Origin: Pleomorphomonas koreensis DSM 23070 | Lineage (GTDB): Bacteria > Pseudomonadota > Alphaproteobacteria > Rhizobiales > Pleomorphomonadaceae | Direction of reading: 5' to 3' | Assembly (NCBI RefSeq): GCF_000425185.1 | Contig: NZ_AULH01000007.1 | Location: 248,001-312,000, forward strand | DNA length: 64,000 nt | In this document: positions 57,994 to 64,000 of the stretch, piece after piece | Layout: each line of letters opens with the position of its first letter | Position numbering within the stretch: the stretch's first letter is position 1 | Translations under genes and position numbers: made by a program | The notes under the pieces: generated by a model | What the model saw: the letters and a program-made list of their open reading frames with translations, nothing else | Database searches by the model: none | What the model was told of the DNA's origin: nothing

Positions 57994-59988
57994 GTGAAAC
58001 CGATGCCGCTTGCCGCGCTGCTTGTCGCGGTCTCGCCTCTTGCGCTCGTTCCGGCCGTCGCCGCCGACAAGGTGGGCTCGGTGCTGCTGTCATCGGGCGG
58101 TCTTGCCGAGATCGTCCGCGAGGTCGATCTCAAGGAGGGCGAGCACAGCTTCGCGCTGGAGATCCCCGCCGATCAGGCCGACGACGTGCTGAAGAGCCTT
58201 GTTGTCGGCGATCCGGCCGGCGCCATCGCTTCGGTGACCATCGACGGCGCCAATGCCGCCGCCGAAGCGTTCAAGCGCCTGCCGCTGAAGCGCGACGACC
58301 TCGCGTCCACCGCGACGATCGCCGCCGCCATGACCGGCCATGCCGCGACCATCGACGATGGCGCCGGCCACACGGCGAGCGGCGTCATTCTCGGCGTCGC
58401 CCAGGTGCCGCGCGCCACCGAGGGCCAGCCGATCGAGCTGCCGGCGGTGACGCTGCAACGCGGCGACGGCAGCTTCGCCGAGGTGCTGCTCGGGCCGGGC
58501 GCCGCCATCGCCTTCGCTGACACGGACGTGCAACAGCGGATCGGCGCGGCGATGGCAGCCGTCCGCGACACGGCCGACGCCAGCTTCCGCACGCTGCGCA
58601 TCGAGACGACGGCCGGCGGCCGGCGGACGGTGCGGCTCTCCTACGTGGTGGCGGCGCCGGTGTGGAAGGCGGCCTATCGCATCGTGCCGGCCGAGGGCGG
58701 CAAGTATCGCGTGCAGGGCTGGGCGGTGCTGGAAAACGGCACCGGCGACGACTGGAGCGGTATCCGCCTGACGCTGTCCTCGTCCAATCCGGTGGCGCTC
58801 AGGCAGCGGCTGGTCGACATGTACTGGCGCGAGCGGCGCGAGGCGCCGCTGCTGCTGCCGGGCGGTGCCGTCGAGCCATTGGTCGACGGCGCGTCGGCCG
58901 GCGGCGCCTACAAGGCGGAAGCGGCGATGGGCGAGGCCGACCTGCCCGCCGCGCGGCCGCCGTTCGGCATGGCGCTGCAGGCGAGGTCGATGCCGGCGCC
59001 GGCGCCCGTCGAGCCGTCGCGCGGGCCGGAAGCCGCTTCCGTCGAGGGCGACGTCGGCATCACCTTCACGTTGCCGCAGCCGGTGACGCTGAAGGCGGGC
59101 GCGACGCTGACCGTGCCGATCATCGACGCCGATCTCGACGCGGAACTGGTGTCGCTGTGGCGGGAGGACAGCGGCGCCGCGCCGCAGGCCGCCATCTTCC
59201 TCTCCAACGCTACCGGCAACAGCCTGCCGCCCGGCATCTTCACCGTCTACGGTGAGGGCGGCTATCTCGGCGACGCGCAGGTGGCCGGCATTCCGCCCGG
59301 CGAGAAGCGGTTCGCCGCCTTCGCCGCCGATCCGAAGACGCGGGTGACCAGTGAGCGCGACCATACGGAAACCGTCGTCGGCCTCTCCGCCCGCGATGGC
59401 GTGCTGACGGTGAAGCGGTCGCTCGCCTGGACCACCGTCTATCACGTTGCCGCCCCCAAGGATGCCGAGCGGACGGTGATGGTCGATCACGGCCGCATCT
59501 ACGGCACCAAAGTCTCCACCGACGGCGAGGTGGTGTCCGACGAGCCGGACCGGCTGCGCGTCCGCCTGAAGGTGGCGGCCGGCGCGACGGGAGATCTCAA
59601 GGTCACCGAGACCCGCACCGATGCCGACGCCATTCAGCTGACCGACAGCGACACCGATACGCTGCTGTCCTATGCCTCGACCAGCGGCATCGATCCGGCC
59701 GTCGCCGAGCGGCTGAAGGCGATCGCCGCCATCAAGACGCGCGTCGCCGACGCTGAGCGGGCGATGGCTCGCGCCGGGGAGATCGTCAAGCGGCAGTCCG
59801 ACGAGCAGGCGCGGCTGCGCGCCAACCTCCAGGCGCTGCCCGAGACCTCCGACGGCGCCAAGTCCTACATCGCCAAGCTCGCCCGCAGCGAGAAGGCGAT
59901 CGAGGAGGCCGAGGCCGCCCGCAGCGAAGCGCAGGAACGGGCCGACCGGGAACGGACGGCGCTCGACGCGTCGATCGCCGCCTTCTGA
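57994..59988 (+). CDS. Exported DUF4139 domain protein
   Basis: The product has 664 residues from the GTG at 57994, chosen because GGGGGAG lies 6 nt upstream. A signal peptide (PLAALLVAVSPLALVPAVAA) is followed by a beta-rich N-terminal region. The DUF4139 core (PF13598) includes RRTVRLSYVVAAPVWKAAYR and WAVLENGTGDDWSGIRL. The last 80 residues form a long charged helix (AIAAIKTRVADAERAMAR onward), probably a coiled coil. A periplasmic or cell-surface role is likely; the biochemical function of the family is unknown. It is convergent with the porin gene and shares a terminator hairpin. Confidence 0.8.
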   Translation: MKPMPLAALLVAVSPLALVPAVAADKVGSVLLSSGGLAEIVREVDLKEGEHSFALEIPADQADDVLKSLVVGDPAGAIASVTIDGANAAAEAFKRLPLKRDDLASTATIAAAMTGHAATIDDGAGHTASGVILGVAQVPRATEGQPIELPAVTLQRGDGSFAEVLLGPGAAIAFADTDVQQRIGAAMAAVRDTADASFRTLRIETTAGGRRTVRLSYVVAAPVWKAAYRIVPAEGGKYRVQGWAVLENGTGDDWSGIRLTLSSSNPVALRQRLVDMYWRERREAPLLLPGGAVEPLVDGASAGGAYKAEAAMGEADLPAARPPFGMALQARSMPAPAPVEPSRGPEAASVEGDVGITFTLPQPVTLKAGATLTVPIIDADLDAELVSLWREDSGAAPQAAIFLSNATGNSLPPGIFTVYGEGGYLGDAQVAGIPPGEKRFAAFAADPKTRVTSERDHTETVVGLSARDGVLTVKRSLAWTTVYHVAAPKDAERTVMVDHGRIYGTKVSTDGEVVSDEPDRLRVRLKVAAGATGDLKVTETRTDADAIQLTDSDTDTLLSYASTSGIDPAVAERLKAIAAIKTRVADAERAMARAGEIVKRQSDEQARLRANLQALPETSDGAKSYIAKLARSEKAIEEAEAARSEAQERADRERTALDASIAAF

Positions 59989-60002
59989 GCTGCGAACACG
60001 GA

Positions 60003-60027
60003 AAAGGCCCGGACGGACCGGGCCTTT
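60003..60027. terminator. Bidirectional hairpin between the DUF4139 gene and the porin
   Basis: AAAGGCCCGG, a 5-nt loop and CCGGGCCTTT form a perfect 10-bp stem with A and T flanks, placed between two convergent stops (59988 and 60053). Confidence 0.75.
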
Positions 60028-60052
60028 CCCTCACCCCTGAAGCAGGGCGATC

Positions 60053-61117
60053 TTACCAGTTGCGGGTCAGCTTGAGCATGGCCGACCAGGAGTCGTCGGT
60101 GTTGCCGTAGTAGCTGGTCTTGTTGTTGAGGTTCTGGCCGCCATCGGTCAGGTAGTTCACTTCGGCGGTCAGGATGAGCCCCTTGCTCAAGGCGTAGTCG
60201 GCACCGATCTGCGCGTTGATCGTGTCGTCCGACTTGTCCCAGAAGGAACCGGCGACGCCGGCGTAGACGGCCAGGGCGTCGGTGGCCTGATACTTGAGAG
60301 CACCGGCGATGCTGGCGTAGCTGTCGATGTCGTAATCGACATAAGCACCGGTGATGCGGGTGCTCAGCTTGTCGAGCAGCTTGAGATCGGCAGTCGCCCT
60401 GACGGCAAAGGTGTCGTGGTAGCCGGTGCTCTGGTCATCGAACGTCTGATAGAGGGCCGAGACGTCGAACGCGCCCCAAGACTGGCCCTTGATGCCGATG
60501 CGGCCGCTATACAGCAGTTCGGCGGAACGGCCGTCCACCCACACCGTCGGGGTCCACTTGCTGACGGTGGTGTCCGAACTCTGGACGGCGGCGCCGACGT
60601 AGAAGCCGCCGCCGAGGTCGTCGACCATCAGCTGGATGCCGGTCGAACTCTGGTCGAAGACACCGTAGATGGCGGCGGTGTCGCCGTAGAAGACGTCGGC
60701 GTTGAAGCCCATCTTGCCGACGGTCAGGTAGCCGACCTGGATGAAGGCGTCGTCAGCGACGATGTTGCCCTTGTCGAGCTTGATTCCGAAGAACGAGCGG
60801 ACGGTGCCGAGATCGGACTCCGAACGGGCATCGAACTGGACGCGGGCGTCGGTCTTGAAGGTAACGCTGTCCGTGTCCTTGCCGGTGACGGGATCGATGG
60901 TGGCACCATCCTGGTAAACTACACGGCTGCGGACACGGCCGGACATCTTGAGGCAGGTGTCGGTGCCGGGGATATAGAAGAAGCCCTTGCCGTAAGCATC
61001 GCAGACCTTGACGTAGTCGACGGCAACCGGCGCGGCTTCGCCCGGCAGGTCGGCCGCGTAGGCGCCCGTGGCGACCATCAGTCCGGCGGCGGTGCCGAGC
61101 AGCGTTTTCATATTCAT
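60053..61117 (-). CDS. Alphaproteobacterial porin (porin_2 family)
   Basis: The 354-residue outer-membrane protein has a signal peptide (MKTLLGTAAGLMVATGAYAA). The mature start has VKVCDAYGKGFFYIPGTDTC, the disulfide-bearing hallmark of PF02530 porins (Omp2b/RopA type), and LKMSGRVR follows. Alternating beta strands run to the C-terminal Trp in KLTRNW, the expected final-strand aromatic residue. It forms the general diffusion channel. The long AT-rich upstream region with repeats suggests strong regulation. Confidence 0.92.
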   Translation of the reverse strand: MNMKTLLGTAAGLMVATGAYAADLPGEAAPVAVDYVKVCDAYGKGFFYIPGTDTCLKMSGRVRSRVVYQDGATIDPVTGKDTDSVTFKTDARVQFDARSESDLGTVRSFFGIKLDKGNIVADDAFIQVGYLTVGKMGFNADVFYGDTAAIYGVFDQSSTGIQLMVDDLGGGFYVGAAVQSSDTTVSKWTPTVWVDGRSAELLYSGRIGIKGQSWGAFDVSALYQTFDDQSTGYHDTFAVRATADLKLLDKLSTRITGAYVDYDIDSYASIAGALKYQATDALAVYAGVAGSFWDKSDDTINAQIGADYALSKGLILTAEVNYLTDGGQNLNNKTSYYGNTDDSWSAMLKLTRNW

Positions 61118-61937
61118 TTGTCGGTCTCCAAAAGATCGAGAGAGAAACCCTTCCTGGCCGGCGGCGGAAGACGGACGGTCGTTCCGCCGGCGAGGGCCGG
61201 TTCCTGCGCGCTGCCGCGCTGCCGTCCGGCCACCCCAGCCCGATTGCTTTCCTGCGCGGCAGTGAGGTCGGCGTTTCCGAACGCTCACGAGGCCCTGATG
61301 GACGATCGGCATGTGACATTCAATGTCATAATTTCGGAGTCCATGTCATAATTGGAGCAAGATATTATATGTTGCTAATTTGCAACTATAGAAATATATC
61401 CGGCTAACATAATTGTCTATTAGCCGCCTTGATCTGCTTTTATGTATGTATTTATACATATTTGTTGTTTTGATAATGAGAAGTTCTGATTTATATGGTT
61501 ATATAGGCCAATTATATTTATAAATATACTTTTCAAAACCTAATTTTGAAATCTAAGTCCACGATTTTATTATAAATCTAGGTGGCGGTCTCGGGTCTCT
61601 CGTCGATGCCATATGATCGTTTTATACATGGATTTTTATGTTATGCCGCAGGGGCTTGCGCCTTGTCGGCGGGCGGCAAGCGGCCGAGCGGGGTCAGCGG
61701 ACCGACGGGAAGCCGGGGGCACCCTGTCAGATCTACTTAACAACCCTGTTACATTTGCATGACGAACGAGGTGACATGACCGGATGTCTTATGGCGCAAG
61801 TCGCCCAGGCGATCTGCTGAAGCGTGCAGGCGTGGGCATATCCGGACGTCTTGTTTGCGCATCGGATTTTTCCGAAATTTGAATCCACTTTTCGATCCGA
61901 TGCTCTAGGCTGCATCGGTTCCACCACGGAATCGACC
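61118..61937. other. AT-rich non-coding region upstream of the porin and radC
   Basis: Bases about 61318-61600 are strikingly AT-rich (many TATA/ATTT stretches) in an otherwise GC-rich window. No gene of recognisable type is present; a short plus-strand frame at 61638-61820 has no family sequence. The porin promoter lies at the left side and the radC promoter at the right. Such AT-rich DNA is a typical target of MucR/Ros-type or other xenogeneic silencers in this order. Confidence 0.55.
61314..61353. promoter_or_regulatory. Operator-like repeats upstream of the porin
   Basis: TGACATT-C-AATGTCA (61314-61328) is a perfect 7-1-7 palindrome. Its right arm belongs to ATGTCATAATT (61323-61333), repeated exactly at 61343-61353, 20 bp (two helical turns) later. 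The TGTCATA half-site resembles PhoB half-sites, but the spacing is not the 11 bp of a Pho box. It lies about 200 bp upstream of the porin start. Confidence 0.5.
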
Positions 61938-62639
61938 ATGGGCGAATTTCAGGAAGGCAAGGTCAACCTGCCGCATTACGCCGGCCACCGCGAACGGCTG
62001 CGCGAACGCTTCCGCGCGGCCGGCGACGAGGCGATCGCCGACTACGAGCTTCTGGAGCTGATCCTGTTCCGCTCCATCCCGCGCCAGGACGTCAAGCCGC
62101 TGGCCAAGGAACTGCTGGCCGCCCTCGGCTCGTTCGCCGAGGTGATCGGCGCTTCGGAGGCGCGTCTACGCACGGTTAAGGGCATCGGCGACGCAACCAT
62201 CCTCGACTTCAAGATCGTGCACGCCGCCTCGCGTCGCATCGCCCGCTCGGGCATGGTGAAGCGGCCGATCCTGTCGTCATGGTCGGCGGTGATCGACTAT
62301 TGCCGCACCGCCATGGCCTACGAGGACCGCGAGCAATTTCGCGTGCTGTTCCTCGACAAGAAGAACCAGGTGATCGCCGACGAGGTGCAGCAGACCGGCA
62401 CCGTCGATCACACGCCGGTCTATCCGCGCGAGGTGGTGCGGCGGGCGCTGGAACTGTCGGCCACGGCGGTGATTCTCGTCCACAACCATCCCTCCGGCGA
62501 CCCGACGCCGTCGCGGGCCGACGTCACCATGACCAAGCAGGTGATCGACGCCGCCGCACCGCTCGGCATTGCCGTACACGATCACATCATCATCGGCCGG
62601 GAGGGTCATGCCAGCCTGAAGGGGCTGCAACTGATCTGA
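61938..62639 (+). CDS. radC: RadC family (JAB/MPN-type) protein
   Basis: The 233-residue protein has an N-terminal helix-hairpin-helix part ([36 protein letters not shown]) and a C-terminal JAMM metal-binding motif [18 protein letters not shown]. The conserved Glu upstream lies in a region like [19 protein letters not shown]. The name is historical; no DNA repair role is proven. The start MGEFQEGK was chosen because the upstream frame is AT-rich and not conserved. Confidence 0.9.
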   Translation: MGEFQEGKVNLPHYAGHRERLRERFRAAGDEAIADYELLELILFRSIPRQDVKPLAKELLAALGSFAEVIGASEARLRTVKGIGDATILDFKIVHAASRRIARSGMVKRPILSSWSAVIDYCRTAMAYEDREQFRVLFLDKKNQVIADEVQQTGTVDHTPVYPREVVRRALELSATAVILVHNHPSGDPTPSRADVTMTKQVIDAAAPLGIAVHDHIIIGREGHASLKGLQLI

Positions 62640-62701
62640 CGGCTCGGCCGCCTGATCGGGATCTTGGCTGGTCGTTCAGGCGACCGGAACGCGATCGGCC
62701 C

Positions 62702-62718
62702 CCGCGGATGATCCGCGG
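62702..62718. terminator. Hairpin between radC and the PRC-barrel gene
   Basis: CCGCGGA, loop TGA, TCCGCGG, with further GGCC pairing outside, lies between the two convergent stops (62639 and 62746). There is no T run. Confidence 0.45.
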
Positions 62719-62745
62719 AGGCCGGCATTGTCAACGTGTTTCGTA

Positions 62746-63543
62746 TCAGGGCTGTGCCCGTACGCCTTCGAACGCCGGTGCGTCCTCGAGCTGCTGGCGT
62801 GTGACGTTGAGGATGATGCGATCGGGAAGCGCATCGTCGCCGATCTTGGCGGCGTTGGGATTGTTGGCGGCCATGTCAGCCGAAGCGGCCGGCGGGCTCG
62901 CCATGGTGCCCGTGCCGTCCATCGCGGTCGTGCCCTGACCGGGAATGGCCGGATTGTCGGCGGTCACCGATCCGGTGGCGTCGTTGTTCGGCATGGCCGT
63001 CGTCACGGCGTCGGCCTTGGCCTGCGTGTCACCCGGTCCGAGTTGGAGGGCGCTCATGTTCACGGCGACGTTCTTCTCGCCGATCCCCAGGAAGCCGCCA
63101 ACGCCGATGATGACGGCGTTCACGCTGCCGTTCTGGCTGACCAGGACATCCTTGATGTCGCCGATGCTGTTGCCTTCCGAGTCGTAGACAGCCTTGCCTT
63201 GCAGGTCACTGACGCGCCAGGCGCCGGTTTCCGGCACCGTCACGAAGGTCTCGCCGGTGGTGGCCGCGCTGTGGTCGGAGGGCATCGCGGTGCTGCCGTC
63301 CATGGCCGGGCTGGTGTCACCAGTCGATGGTGCCGGCGTGGCGGCCGGGCTGTCCATGTCCTGCTGCATGGACGGCGCCGTGTCGCTGGGATTGGTCGTG
63401 GGAGCGGCGTCATTGCCCGGCTGGGTCTGGGTCGTCCCAGGGGTGGTGTCGTTCGTGCCGGGCGGCGTGGCGTTGTCCTGCGCGGCCGCCGCAAGCGGGA
63501 AGGCAGCGGTGAGCAGCAGGACGGGAAGTAGACGCGTTTTCAT
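62746..63543 (-). CDS. Exported PRC-barrel domain protein
   Basis: The 265-residue protein has a signal peptide (LLPVLLLTAAFPLAAAAQ). A Thr/Pro/Asp-rich disordered linker runs to about residue 95. The PRC-barrel (about 105-165) includes WRVSDLQGKAVYDSEGNSIG and DIKDVLVSQNGSVNAVIIGV. The C-terminus is again low-complexity. Such periplasmic PRC-barrel proteins are typical general-stress genes in alphaproteobacteria, and an EcfG-type promoter lies just upstream. Confidence 0.85.
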   Translation of the reverse strand: MKTRLLPVLLLTAAFPLAAAAQDNATPPGTNDTTPGTTQTQPGNDAAPTTNPSDTAPSMQQDMDSPAATPAPSTGDTSPAMDGSTAMPSDHSAATTGETFVTVPETGAWRVSDLQGKAVYDSEGNSIGDIKDVLVSQNGSVNAVIIGVGGFLGIGEKNVAVNMSALQLGPGDTQAKADAVTTAMPNNDATGSVTADNPAIPGQGTTAMDGTGTMASPPAASADMAANNPNAAKIGDDALPDRIILNVTRQQLEDAPAFEGVRAQP

Positions 63544-63578
63544 GATCGAATCCCTTTCTCGCTCGTTGGAGGGCTACC

Positions 63579-63603
63579 AACTTCCCGGACCGGCAAATGT
63601 TCC
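63579..63603 (-). promoter_or_regulatory. Candidate EcfG (general stress sigma) promoter
   Basis: On the minus strand GGAAC (63603-63599), a 17-bp spacer and GTT (63581-63579) match the alphaproteobacterial EcfG promoter GGAAC-N16/17-(C)GTT. It would start transcription about 30 nt before the PRC-barrel ATG. Confidence 0.6.
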
Positions 63604-63756
63604 AGACGGCGCGGCGGCGCCGATCCTGCGTGATCTGCCTATTCTTGATGCAATTGCCACCCGCCTTTGCCCAATCAGCTTTCTTGCCCTTCCGGGCAGT
63701 TTGCCGCTTAATTCATCAGCGGCAGCGATGCCGGAAAAACGGCGGAGGAACGGGGA

Positions 63757-64000
63757 TTGCCGGCTTTCGACGAGATGCACGGGTTCGGGCAGGGCATCCG
63801 CGCCGCCTACAGAACCATCCAGGCCTGGCTCGACGGCTCCGACCCGGACAACCTCAAGCGCCTTCAGAAGGAAGCGGAATTCCTGTTCCGGCGGATCGGC
63901 ATCACCTTCGCCGTCTACGGCGACGCCGAGGCCGAAGAGCGCATCATCCCCTTCGACATCGTGCCGCGCGTCTTGACCGGCGGCGAGTGGGCGACGCTGT
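63757..64000 (+). CDS. Circularly permuted ATP-grasp protein (COG2308 type), 5' part
   Basis: The gene runs off the window; 81 codons are visible from the TTG at 63757, with GGAGG 8 nt upstream. The product begins LPAFDEMHGFGQGIR, then EAEFLFRRIGITFAVYGD and EERIIPFDIVPR, the conserved N-terminus of the circularly permuted ATP-grasp family (DUF404/DUF407). This family is commonly encoded with an alpha-E protein, a transglutaminase-like protein and Anbu. Anbu is 16 kb away here, and downstream partners may lie beyond the window. Confidence 0.82.
   Translation, partial: MPAFDEMHGFGQGIRAAYRTIQAWLDGSDPDNLKRLQKEAEFLFRRIGITFAVYGDAEAEERIIPFDIVPRVLTGGEWATL

Noticed and set aside
61314..61353. Pho box upstream of the porin
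   Set aside because: The TGTCATA half-sites fit, but the repeats are 20 bp apart rather than 11 bp, so a PhoB assignment is not supported.

Overview
The window is 64 kb of GC-rich chromosome from an alphaproteobacterium, most likely a member of the Hyphomicrobiales (Rhizobiales). This rests on the gene order purC-purS-purQ-purL-bolA-grxD, the DUF1476 (ATPase zeta) gene, an IalB-family protein, an alphaproteobacterial porin, an lpiA/atvA-type pair, a livHMGF cluster with a small DUF6867-type membrane gene, and a candidate EcfG promoter. The genus cannot be fixed from the sequence alone.

Layout. 1-2.4 kb: end of trmJ, murI, rpsD. 2.4-4.3 kb: a serine hydrolase and a small exported protein built of internal repeats. 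4.8-14.3 kb: purine block (grxD, bolA, purL, purQ, purS, purC, all minus strand) followed by the ATPase zeta homologue, an HpcH/HpaI aldolase, an RBBP9-like hydrolase, an Excalibur protein, purB and a flavin reductase. 14.7-21.5 kb: branched-chain amino-acid-type ABC importer with two binding proteins. 21.7-25.5 kb: ppx/gppA, rlmE, recX, recO. 25.5-29.0 kb: a degenerate acyl-CoA-ligase-like protein and a YejA-type binding protein. 29.4-43.3 kb: ialB, katA, oxyR and a di-haem cytochrome c peroxidase gene. The peroxidase gene is cut in two by a 9.5 kb Mu-like element. 43.6-51.7 kb: ndk, a response regulator, nadE, the proteasome-like Anbu peptidase, an iron-type alcohol dehydrogenase, tRNA-Leu(UAA), an RlpA-like protein, gpt and a CinA/MoaB-type gene. 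51.9-57.6 kb: lpiA (mprF) with atvA (acvB), sfsA, map, DUF1178. 58-64 kb: DUF4139 protein, porin with an AT-rich upstream region, radC, a PRC-barrel stress protein, and the start of a circularly permuted ATP-grasp gene.

The most unusual region is 33455-42959. It has Mu-type TG...CA ends with related inverted end sites, and a 5-bp CCAGA target duplication. Removing it restores the peroxidase reading frame exactly. Inside are only phage head genes (gpI and gpT types), a long tape-measure protein, a possible Mor-type activator, and three overlapping genes that together carry five copies of the Mu A/repressor-type DNA-binding domain. No transposase catalytic core, MuB, terminase, portal or lysis gene is visible. 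It is either a heavily deleted transposable siphophage or a compact element mobilised in trans. Its right end has a dense set of palindromes and a 12-bp tandem repeat that look like a control region.

Other points of interest are the separation of anbu from the ATP-grasp gene it usually accompanies, a possible small RNA upstream of anbu, a repeat-built secreted protein of unknown function, an ANL-family protein lacking catalytic motifs, and well-formed OxyR, FNR/FixK and EcfG-type sites.
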